The notes under the pieces: generated by a model
Told to the model about the DNA's origin: nothing
Databases searched by the model: none
What the model saw: only the letters and a program-made list of their open reading frames with translations
In this document: positions 57,189-64,000 of the stretch, in pieces
How positions within the stretch are numbered: position 1 is the stretch's first letter
Layout: every line of letters begins with the position of its first letter
Source of the DNA: Schauerella aestuarii
GTDB lineage: Bacteria > Pseudomonadota > Gammaproteobacteria > Burkholderiales > Burkholderiaceae_B
Direction of reading: 5' to 3'
NCBI RefSeq assembly: GCF_009866805.1
Contig: NZ_SIZW01000043.1
Coordinates: forward strand, 744,001-808,000
DNA length: 64,000 bases
Program-made: the position numbers and the translations under genes

Positions 57189-57641
57189 TCAGATGTCGGT
57201 GTCGGCTGCCTGAACGGCTGCCGAGGCCCGATCCAGCCCATGAGCAAACGCAGCTTGCTCGGCTGCCGTGAATTGATCCAAAAAGAATTCGGCCACGGTG
57301 GTTTCGTAGATCTTCCACATCTTCTTGCGCAGTGCGCGGCCTTCCTTCGTAATCGCCGCGAAGGCTGCGCGACCGTCATCGGCCGAGCGCGTTCGCATGA
57401 CGAGACCCTCTTTCTCCAGGCGGTCGATCAAGCGGGTGAGGTTGTATCGCTCGATGGCCAGCACGTCGGCGAGTTCGTGCATGCGGCGTGTGCCGTCAGG
57501 CCCGCTTTCCAAGCCCCAAAGCGCGTCGTACCACGCGTACGCAGGGAGCCCAGCCGCCGCCAGCCGGCGCTCGATCTCACGAATCATGCGGCGGTGGGTG
57601 CGGACGAAGGAGAACCAAAGATCGGGCGGGGCGCTTGCCAT
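57189..57641 (-). CDS. MarR-family winged-helix transcription regulator
   Basis: The 150-residue protein has the MarR layout: N-terminal helices (LWFSFVRTHRRMIREIERRL), a winged helix (MHELADVLAIERYNLTRLID, RLEKEGLVMRTRSADDGRA) and a C-terminal dimerisation helix (WKIYETTVAEFFLDQ). Start ATG 57641 has AAGG about ten bases upstream; an in-frame TTG at 57656 is less likely. It is divergent from the aceE-like gene across 195 bases of dense repeats, so it probably represses that gene and itself, released by an unknown small ligand. Confidence 0.88.
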   Translation of the reverse strand: MASAPPDLWFSFVRTHRRMIREIERRLAAAGLPAYAWYDALWGLESGPDGTRRMHELADVLAIERYNLTRLIDRLEKEGLVMRTRSADDGRAAFAAITKEGRALRKKMWKIYETTVAEFFLDQFTAAEQAAFAHGLDRASAAVQAADTDI

Positions 57642-57661
57642 GATGAAGCCTTGCAAAGTGG

Positions 57662-57726
57662 TTGCAGTTGCAATTCTAAATCACGCTCGTACAATTGCAG
57701 TTGCAACGATTGCAAATGCAATCGTT
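57662..57726. promoter_or_regulatory. Operator array between marR and the aceE-like gene
   Basis: TTGCAGTTGCAA occurs at 57662-57673 and again at 57695-57706, 33 bases apart (about three helical turns). A perfect palindrome, acgattgca aa tgcaatcgt, spans 57706-57725 and extends one more base on each side. The repeated TTGCA/TGCAA core is typical of MarR-type operators. Its position in the divergent gap suggests control of both genes. Confidence 0.65.
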
Positions 57727-57836
57727 ATATGAAGTGCGGTTCGATCCGTCGATCTTTCGCCAGTCGATCGGACACCGATCCATCGTCGATGCGACCGGCG
57801 ATCGAGCCGCCACAGCCATTGCTTTCGGAGACCTGC

Positions 57837-60560
57837 ATGACCCCGCCCGTTGAATTTACCGATGTCGATCCCGAGGAAACGCGCGAATGGCTCGATGCGC
57901 TCGACGCGGTGGTCGCCGTTGAAGGGCGCCCACGCGCGCATTACCTGATCGATCGCCTGCTCGACCGCGATGAGGCGCGTCATGGCGACCCTTACGGGCG
58001 GGTAAACACAGCCTACGTCAACACGATTCCGCTGGCGTTGCAGCCGGCTTACCCCGGCGATCTGGCGCTCGAGCACCGCATCAATGCCTTTATTCGCTGG
58101 AACGCGATGGTGATGGTGCTGCGTGCGGGCAAGCACTCGGGCGTGGGCGGGCATATCGCCACCTATGCCTCGGCGGCGGTGCTGTACGACGTCGGGTTCG
58201 ATCATTTCTTTCGGGGCCGCACCAATACGTTCGAAGGCGACCTGGTGTATATCCAGGGGCACTCGGCACCTGGGATTTACGGCCGGGCGTATCTCGAAGG
58301 CCGCATCGACGAGGCCCAGCTCGACAACTTTCGCCGCGAGGCGGGGCGTGAGGGATTGTCGTCTTACCCGCATCCCCGGCTGATGCCCGCGTTCTGGCAG
58401 TTCCCCACGGTGTCGATGGGACTGGGGCCGCTTACGGCAGCCTATCAAGCGCGCTTCATGCGCTACCTGGAATATCGCGCGCTCAAGCCTCATCAGGATC
58501 GGCGCGTATGGGCTTTCCTCGGCGACGGTGAAATGGACCAGCCCGAATCGCTCGCGGCGATTGCCTTGGGTGGGCGCGAGCGGCTCGACAACTTGATCTT
58601 CGTGGTCAATTGCAATCTGCAGCGTCTGGATGGACCGGTACGCGGCAACGGCAAAATCATGCAAGAGCTCGAAGCCACGTTCCGCGCCGCAGGCTGGAAT
58701 GTCGTCAAAGTGATCTGGGGCAGCGGCTGGGACGCGCTGCTGCAGCGCGACCGCACCGGATTGCTGCGTCGACGCATGATGGAATGCGTGGATGGGGAAT
58801 ATCAAACCTTCAAATCGCAAAGCGGTGCCTACGTGCGCGAGCACTTCTTCGGCAAGTACCCCGAGCTGCTCGAGCTCGTGGCGGATATGTCGGACGACGC
58901 CATCTGGAAGCTTGCGCGCGGCGGGCACGATGCCGAGAAAGTGCATGCCGCCTACAGTGAAGCGATGCGCACCCGGGGACGCCCCACGGTCATCCTCGCC
59001 AAAACGGTGAAAGGCTTCGGCATGGGCGAGGCGGGCGAGGGCCTGAATATCAATCACCAGTTGAAGAAGATGAGCGTGGATGCCGTGCGGACGTTTCGCG
59101 ATCGGTTCGATTTGCCCGTGGCGGACGCGCAGCTCGAAGCGATGCCCTATCTGAAGCCTGCACCCGGCAGCGAAGAAGCGCGATACTTCGCGGCGCGCCG
59201 TGCCGCGCTTGGCGGGTATATCCCTTCTCGCGTGACCCAAGGCGCGCCGCTCCCCATCCCCCCACTGGAAACGTTCGCCGCGCAATTGAAGGACAGCGGC
59301 GAGCGCAGTGCCTCCACCACGATGGCCTTTGTGCGCATGCTCGGCACGCTCCTGAAGGACGCGGCCTTGAGCAAAATCGTGGTGCCGATCGTGCCCGACG
59401 AATCGCGTACCTTCGGCATGGAAGGGCTGTTTCGCCAGATCGGTATTCACGCTCATCTCGGCCAGCGCTACACGCCGCAGGATGCCGGGCAGTTGAGTTA
59501 CTACAAAGAAGCGCAGGACGGCCAGATCCTGCAGGAGGGCATCAACGAGTCGGGTGCGATGTCGTCCTGGATCGCGGCGGCCACGTCCTACAGCAATCAC
59601 GGTGTGACGACGATCCCGTTCTACATTTTCTACTCGATGTTCGGCATGCAACGGGTGGGCGATCTGGCGTGGGCCGCAGGCGATGCGCGTGCGCGAGGCT
59701 TTCTGCTTGGGGCCACCTCGGGGCGCACCACATTGATGGGCGAGGGCCTGCAGCACGACGACGGCCACAGCCATGTGCTGTCGTCGGTGATTCCTACCTG
59801 CCTGTCCTACGATCCCACGTTTGCGTACGAACTGGCGGTGATCGTCCATGACGGCATGCGGCGCATGTATGTCGATCAGGAAGACATCTACTACTACATC
59901 ACGCTGCTCAACGAAAATTATCCGCATCCCGGTTTGATCGAGGGCATGCAGGACGGCATCCTGAAAGGCATGTACGTGTTGAAGCAGGTGCGGGTGGGGA
60001 CCGGCGGCGAGCCGCCGTCGTTGCGGGCAAGCGAGGCCGATCGCTGCGCACCGACATCGCGACCGTGCGTGCAACTCATGGGTAGTGGCGCCATACTGCG
60101 CGAGGTGATCGCCGCCGCCGACCTGCTGCGCGATGACTTTGGCGTGGACAGCGATGTGTGGAGCGGCACCAGTCTCACCGAAGTACGCCGCGAGGGTATG
60201 GCGACCGAACGCTGGAACCTGCTCAACCCCGATGCCGAGCCGCGCGTGCCCTATGCCGAGGCGTGCCTGGCAGGGCGGACGGGGCCATTGGTGGTGGCCA
60301 CCGACTACATGAAGATCGTGGCCGATCAGATTCGCCCGTTCGTGGGTCAGCGCCGGTTTGTGGCGCTCGGCACCGACGGCTACGGGCGGTCGGATACGCG
60401 CGAATCGCTGCGCACGTTCTTTGAAGTCGACCGGCACTTCATCGTGCTCGCTGCGCTCAAAGCCCTGGCCGACGACGGCACGATCGCGCGCACGTGCATG
60501 CGCGAAGCGATCGAGCGTTACGGCATCGACCCGGGCAAGGCTGATCCGGCGGCGCTTTGA
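57837..60560 (+). CDS. aceE: Stand-alone homodimeric 2-oxoacid dehydrogenase E1 (AceE/MdeB-like)
   Basis: This 907-residue AceE-type E1 has GKHSGVGGHIATYASAA, the ThDP-binding GDGEMDQPES...VVNCNLQRLDGPVRGN, GFGMGEAGEGLNINHQLKK, and a C-terminal TDGYGRSDTRESLRTFFEVD. It decarboxylates a 2-oxoacid for an E2 lipoyl partner. No aceF or lpd gene is adjacent, unlike the normal pyruvate dehydrogenase operon. Homologues beside regulators include MdeB, a 2-ketobutyrate dehydrogenase E1, so the substrate may not be pyruvate. GGAG lies six bases before ATG 57837; the open frame extends upstream but that part is non-coding. The 3' end overlaps the convergent LysR gene by 43 bases. Confidence 0.88.
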   Translation: MTPPVEFTDVDPEETREWLDALDAVVAVEGRPRAHYLIDRLLDRDEARHGDPYGRVNTAYVNTIPLALQPAYPGDLALEHRINAFIRWNAMVMVLRAGKHSGVGGHIATYASAAVLYDVGFDHFFRGRTNTFEGDLVYIQGHSAPGIYGRAYLEGRIDEAQLDNFRREAGREGLSSYPHPRLMPAFWQFPTVSMGLGPLTAAYQARFMRYLEYRALKPHQDRRVWAFLGDGEMDQPESLAAIALGGRERLDNLIFVVNCNLQRLDGPVRGNGKIMQELEATFRAAGWNVVKVIWGSGWDALLQRDRTGLLRRRMMECVDGEYQTFKSQSGAYVREHFFGKYPELLELVADMSDDAIWKLARGGHDAEKVHAAYSEAMRTRGRPTVILAKTVKGFGMGEAGEGLNINHQLKKMSVDAVRTFRDRFDLPVADAQLEAMPYLKPAPGSEEARYFAARRAALGGYIPSRVTQGAPLPIPPLETFAAQLKDSGERSASTTMAFVRMLGTLLKDAALSKIVVPIVPDESRTFGMEGLFRQIGIHAHLGQRYTPQDAGQLSYYKEAQDGQILQEGINESGAMSSWIAAATSYSNHGVTTIPFYIFYSMFGMQRVGDLAWAAGDARARGFLLGATSGRTTLMGEGLQHDDGHSHVLSSVIPTCLSYDPTFAYELAVIVHDGMRRMYVDQEDIYYYITLLNENYPHPGLIEGMQDGILKGMYVLKQVRVGTGGEPPSLRASEADRCAPTSRPCVQLMGSGAILREVIAAADLLRDDFGVDSDVWSGTSLTEVRREGMATERWNLLNPDAEPRVPYAEACLAGRTGPLVVATDYMKIVADQIRPFVGQRRFVALGTDGYGRSDTRESLRTFFEVDRHFIVLAALKALADDGTIARTCMREAIERYGIDPGKADPAAL

Positions 60561-61471
60561 CGTCCTTCGGGTGGCGTCATCGCCTGCATGTGCTCGACCA
60601 GCAAGGCCTGAAACTCATCGGCAAGCGCCATCGGCATGGCACCTTCGGGTCGCAGATACGCGTATTGCGACTGCAGGTTTTCCTTGAGCGGTACCTGGAC
60701 CACGCGTGCATCCGCAATCGTGAGCGGGGTCCAGGCCGACACCAGGCCAACGCCCGCGCCTTCCGCCACCAGGGCGCAGATCATCGGCGAGGTCGGTGTT
60801 TCCGCCACCACGTCGGGCGTGCAGCCGACGGACGTAAAGGCATTGTCGATTTCATAGCGCAGATAGCTTTGCGGGGAGAGCAGCACCAGCCGTTCTACCG
60901 CAAGATCGATCAGCGATATGACGGGTTGATGAGCTAGACGGTGGCCCGCCGGTAAAAGCACCACCACCGGTGCCGAGGGCAGGGGATCGATGCTGACCCC
61001 TGATTTCGTCAGGGGCAGTTCGACGATGCCCAGATCGAATTGACGCGTCGCCACGAGTTCTGCGATTTGATTCGATGGAATCGTTTGTACAAAAATTCGA
61101 ACGCGCGGCCGCGTCAGCATGAATCTGGCGATCACGGCAGGCACGAGCGACTGGGCAAGCGCGGGCAGTGTCGCCAGGCGCAGTGCGCCGGCCCGGTGAT
61201 GCCGGATGTCGTAGGCGACCTGCGTGATCCGGTCGATGCCGACGTAGAGATGCTCAACTTCCCGATAGAGCGCCTCACCTTCAGAGGTGGGCACCAACCG
61301 CCTGCCGTTGCGGTGAAAGAGCGCATAGCCCAGCCGCATCTCCAGCAGCGCGATCGTTCGGCTGACTCCTGGCTGCGTGACGTTGAGCATTTTCGCCGCA
61401 CCCACCACGCTTCCCGAGATCATGACCGCGCGAAACGCTTCGACGTGGCGCATGTTCATCTCGATACGCAT
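60518..61471 (-). CDS. LysR-family transcription regulator
   Basis: The 317-residue regulator has an N-terminal helix-turn-helix (HVEAFRAVMISGSVVGAAKM, then NVTQPGVSRTIALLE) and a LysR-substrate domain (RLATLPALAQSLVP, FDLGIVELPL). A GAGGAGG sits six bases before ATG 61471. Its 3' end overlaps the aceE-like gene by 43 bases tail to tail. The M20 gene lies 88 bases upstream on the same strand, so it may be the last gene of, or a regulator for, the peptide-scavenging operon. Confidence 0.9.
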   Translation of the reverse strand: MRIEMNMRHVEAFRAVMISGSVVGAAKMLNVTQPGVSRTIALLEMRLGYALFHRNGRRLVPTSEGEALYREVEHLYVGIDRITQVAYDIRHHRAGALRLATLPALAQSLVPAVIARFMLTRPRVRIFVQTIPSNQIAELVATRQFDLGIVELPLTKSGVSIDPLPSAPVVVLLPAGHRLAHQPVISLIDLAVERLVLLSPQSYLRYEIDNAFTSVGCTPDVVAETPTSPMICALVAEGAGVGLVSAWTPLTIADARVVQVPLKENLQSQYAYLRPEGAMPMALADEFQALLVEHMQAMTPPEGRQSAAGSALPGSMP

Positions 61472-61559
61472 CGGTGCCTCCTCAGTCGTGGGTGATGCGG
61501 GTGGCGCCGATTGCAAGTCAACGGCCAGCCGCTGCTCGATGCAGCGGCCAGGCCGACAC

Positions 61560-62762
61560 TCAAGCCGACTTGGGCAAATAGGCTTCGACCAACTTCACCC
61601 AATACGTGGCGCCCACCGGCAGCAGCGCGTCGTTGAAATCGTAATTGGAATTGTGCAGCTGGCAGGGGCCCATGCCCTCGTAGGCTTTTTCGCGATGGTC
61701 GCCGTCGCCGTTACCCAGAAACAGATAGGCGCCCGGTACTTTCTCGAGATAGAACGAGAAATCCTCGGCACCCATGAACGCCGGAATATTGCGGCTCACG
61801 TTTTCCTTGCCGAACGCCTCTTCGGCCACTTGCGCGGCGAATTCGGTTTCCTTTTCCCAGTTGATGAGCGGCGGATAGGCGCGGATGAAATCCAGTTCGC
61901 CGGTGGCGCCATGCACTTGCGGCAGCGTGGTGGCAATGCGGCGCATGGTGTCTTCGATCACGTCCAGATTGGTGGTGGTATACGTGCGCACGGTGCCGCG
62001 CAGCACGACTTCGCCGGGGATCACGTTGTAGGCGTCGCCGGCATGAATCTGCGTGATCGACAGCACGGCGGGATCCAGCGGATCGCGCGTGCGCGAGATC
62101 ACGCTTTGCAGCGCCAGCACCATTTCGGCCGCGATCACGATCGGGTCGACGGACTTGTTGGGCTGCGCTGCGTGGCCGCCAGTACCCTTGATCACGATGT
62201 CGAAACGGTTGCTCGAGGCCATCGAGGGGCCCGTGCGGAAACCGAAGTGATTGGCAGGCATGCCGGGCATATTGTGGATGCCGAAGACGGCATCGCACGG
62301 AAACTTCTCGAACAGGCCGTCTTCCATCATGGCGCGCGCGCCGGCGTTGCCGCCTTCCTCGGCGGGCTGGAAGATGAAGACGATGGTGCCATCGAAATCG
62401 CGGTTGGCCGAGAGGTATTGGGCCGCGCCCAACAGCATCGTGGTGTGGCCGTCATGACCACAGCCGTGCATGCGGCCTGCGTTTTTCGACGCATGGTCGA
62501 ACTTGTTGAGCTCGGGCATCGGCAGGGCATCCATATCGGCACGGATGCCGATCGTCTTGCCGCTGGTCCCGGCTTTCAGGATGCCCACCACGCCGGTCTT
62601 GCCCAGGCCGGTGTGCACCTCGATGCCCATGGCGCGCAGACGTTCGGCCACCAGGGCCGAGGTGCGAACTTCTTCGAAAGCGATTTCGGGATGAGCGTGA
62701 ATGTCGCGGCGGATGGCGGTCAATTCGCCGTGCGCGCGTTGGATGGCTTCTAGGGTTTTCAT
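61560..62762 (-). CDS. M20-family amidohydrolase (hippurate hydrolase/aminoacylase type)
   Basis: The 400-residue metallohydrolase has RRDIHAHPEIAFEE, the metal-binding GCGHDGH (Cys101, His103, His106), the catalytic QPAEEGG (Glu135-136), HNMPGMP and FMGAEDFSFYL. It should cleave N-acyl amino acids or small peptides in the cytoplasm. ATG 62762 overlaps the deformylase stop by four bases. Length is typical of HipO-like proteins. Confidence 0.92.
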   Translation of the reverse strand: MKTLEAIQRAHGELTAIRRDIHAHPEIAFEEVRTSALVAERLRAMGIEVHTGLGKTGVVGILKAGTSGKTIGIRADMDALPMPELNKFDHASKNAGRMHGCGHDGHTTMLLGAAQYLSANRDFDGTIVFIFQPAEEGGNAGARAMMEDGLFEKFPCDAVFGIHNMPGMPANHFGFRTGPSMASSNRFDIVIKGTGGHAAQPNKSVDPIVIAAEMVLALQSVISRTRDPLDPAVLSITQIHAGDAYNVIPGEVVLRGTVRTYTTTNLDVIEDTMRRIATTLPQVHGATGELDFIRAYPPLINWEKETEFAAQVAEEAFGKENVSRNIPAFMGAEDFSFYLEKVPGAYLFLGNGDGDHREKAYEGMGPCQLHNSNYDFNDALLPVGATYWVKLVEAYLPKSA

Positions 62763-63619
62763 AGCGAACTCCGGATGTAGTCGGCAACGGCTTCGGAGAC
62801 GTGCGTCAACGTATTCTGAAGGGTGCCGAAGTCTTTGCTTTTCTCGAAAGTGGTTTCGTTCATGTAGAGACCGCGATGGATCTCGATCTGCAAACTGTGA
62901 CGGCGCTCGGCGGGCCGACCCAGGCGGGCGATCAATGCCACGCCTTTGAATGGATCGTTGCGTGCCACGGTGTGACCATGCGCGCGCAAGGTGCGTTCCA
63001 CCACATCGACCAGTTCGGGATCGCACGTGGTGCCATCGCGATCGCCGAGCACGAAGTCGGCCAGCCGGTGCGGGCTGTCGATCTCAAGCACTTCGTACGA
63101 GTCGGCCGGCATCGAGTGCAGATTCAAATGCCACACCGCGCCGAATTGTGCGTAGGCCGCTTCTATCGCTTTGCCCATCGCTGCATGATACGGCGCGTGA
63201 TAGCGCGCAATACGCTGCTGCACTTCGGCCACGGTGAGTTTTCGATCGTAGATCAATTGTCCGCCGGCGCGCTTCCATATCAGGCCGTAACCCAGGCGGC
63301 TTTTCTCGGAGGGCCGGGCATCGCCCGGCCAGGGCGCATCGAGCAGCCCGACGTCGATGTCGTCGGGCTCACGGTTGGGATCGATATACGTACGTGGAAA
63401 CTGCGCGGCGATCAGCGTGCCGCCCACATCGGGCACGGTGTGCCACAACTCGTGCACGTGCGTGTCTTCGCCGGTGCGAAGCACCTCAGGTGCCACGGCA
63501 AAGCCGAAATCGGCTGGATACGTGGTGCCGCTATGCGGCGAATCGCATACGAGCGGCAAGGCCGGCGCGCGTGGCGCGGCCAGGATGAACGGTTCGAAGG
63601 CCGAATCGCTGATGTGCAT
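62759..63619 (-). CDS. N-formylglutamate amidohydrolase family protein
   Basis: This 286-residue protein of the HutG-type N-formylglutamate deformylase family has CDSPHSGTTYPADF at the start, DPNREPDDIDVGLL, LIYDRKLTVAEV, LNLHSMPA and QIEIHRGLYMNE. The reaction is removal of formate from N-formylglutamate or related acyl amino acids. No other histidine-utilisation (hut) gene is near. It overlaps the M20 gene by four bases and starts two bases after the ABC ATPase stop, so all three are one operon. Confidence 0.88.
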   Translation of the reverse strand: MHISDSAFEPFILAAPRAPALPLVCDSPHSGTTYPADFGFAVAPEVLRTGEDTHVHELWHTVPDVGGTLIAAQFPRTYIDPNREPDDIDVGLLDAPWPGDARPSEKSRLGYGLIWKRAGGQLIYDRKLTVAEVQQRIARYHAPYHAAMGKAIEAAYAQFGAVWHLNLHSMPADSYEVLEIDSPHRLADFVLGDRDGTTCDPELVDVVERTLRAHGHTVARNDPFKGVALIARLGRPAERRHSLQIEIHRGLYMNETTFEKSKDFGTLQNTLTHVSEAVADYIRSSL

Positions 63620-63621
63620 GA

Positions 63622-64000
63622 CTACTGTGCTCCTTCCATGTCGTTCAAATGGCACGCGCTCGTGTGCCCCGATGCGATCGTGCGCAATAGCGGGCGCTCG
63701 GTCTTGCACCGCGGCATCGCGTGCGGGCAGCGGGGGTGGAACGTGCAGCCCGAGGGCGGCGCCAGCGGCGAGGGCAGCTCGCCCTTGATCGGCTGGTAGG
63801 TGCGCCGGCCCGGCGTCAGGCTGGGCAACTCTTTGAGCAACGCTTGAGTATAGGGGTGATTCGCGCGGTCGAAAATCGTCTCGGTGGCGGCGATTTCCAC
63901 GATGCGGCCGAGATACATGATCGCCACGCGATCCGACACATGGCTTACCACGCCCAGGTTGTGACTGATGAACAGATAGGTCAGTCCCAGGTCGCGGCGC
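63622..64000 (-). CDS. Oligopeptide/dipeptide ABC transporter ATP-binding protein, C-terminal part
   Basis: The visible 125 codons are the 3' end of an OppF/DppF-type ATPase cut by the window. LGLTYLFISHNLGVVSHVSDR is the switch-His region, then VAIMYLGRIVE, and the oligo_HPY C-terminal domain with the Cys-rich GCTFHPRCPHAMPRC. Walker motifs lie outside the window. It precedes the deformylase by two bases, so transported peptides or formylated amino acids may be the substrates of the next two enzymes. Confidence 0.9.
   Translation of the reverse strand, partial: RRDLGLTYLFISHNLGVVSHVSDRVAIMYLGRIVEIAATETIFDRANHPYTQALLKELPSLTPGRRTYQPIKGELPSPLAPPSGCTFHPRCPHAMPRCKTERPLLRTIASGHTSACHLNDMEGAQ

Noticed and set aside
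57063-57836. 258-codon N-terminal extension of the aceE-like gene
   Set aside because: The frame is open only by chance through the 12-bp repeats and antisense to marR. AceE length and the GGAG-ATG at 57837 fit the shorter protein.
1-64000. tRNA, rRNA, riboswitch, insertion sequence or prophage
   Set aside because: None of the intergenic gaps shows a cloverleaf, known riboswitch core, transposase or phage gene that I could recognise.

Overview
The window is GC-rich, gene-dense DNA from what is most likely a betaproteobacterium of the order Burkholderiales, probably the family Alcaligenaceae (Bordetella/Achromobacter-like). This rests on the style of the sucA-sucB-lpdA cluster, a tryptophanyl-tRNA synthetase with a C-terminal extension, the DUF4198/DUF3649/PepSY/DUF3325 iron module, and the fused malic enzyme-phosphotransacetylase. 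This is inference from protein families; no rRNA or tRNA gene is visible. I found no prophage, insertion sequence or CRISPR array.

Layout. 0-9 kb: a truncated TfoX-like gene, a small secreted SecD-head-like protein, a cytoplasmic biotin-sulfoxide-reductase-type molybdoenzyme, an HSL-type esterase, malic enzyme (maeB) and an OPT-family oligopeptide transporter carrying a 24-bp tandem repeat. 9.4-16.2 kb: the 2-oxoglutarate dehydrogenase genes sucA and sucB, a terminator, lpdA, a terminator, then the division ATPase zapE. 16.5-27.1 kb: an iron island. It has a Fur-box-controlled TonB receptor, then an apparent operon DUF4198-DUF3649-PepSY-DUF3325-ECF sigma-FecR, a FecA-type receptor with an N-terminal signalling domain, and a secreted siderophore-esterase-like hydrolase. 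27.2-38 kb: housekeeping genes trpS, tex, a DinG/YoaA helicase and acs, then a lipoprotein 5'-nucleotidase. 38-41.6 kb, minus strand: a phosphonate/phosphite-type ABC importer phnD-phnC-phnE-phnE.

41.7-56.7 kb, minus strand: the outstanding feature is a ten-gene operon for synthesis, export and O-acetylation of cellulose. Its order is bcsP-bcsQ-bcsA-bcsB-bcsZ-bcsC-wssF-wssG-wssH-wssI. The order bcsQ to wssI matches wssA-wssI of Pseudomonas fluorescens SBW25. Most junctions overlap by one to four bases, so translation is probably coupled. BcsA has the full glycosyltransferase motifs and an RxxxR PilZ motif, so c-di-GMP control is expected. The operon start lies in an AT-rich leader about 200 bp long.

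57-64 kb: a MarR regulator diverges from a stand-alone homodimeric AceE-type E1 gene across a compact array of TTGCA repeats and a perfect palindrome. A LysR regulator follows tail to tail with aceE. It is followed by an apparent peptide-scavenging operon on the minus strand (oligopeptide ABC ATPase, N-formylglutamate deformylase, M20 amidohydrolase), which runs off the window edge.

The genes are conserved families throughout. The parts most worth testing are the acetylated-cellulose operon and its odd details, the sigma factor embedded in the iron operon, and the MarR/orphan-E1 pair.
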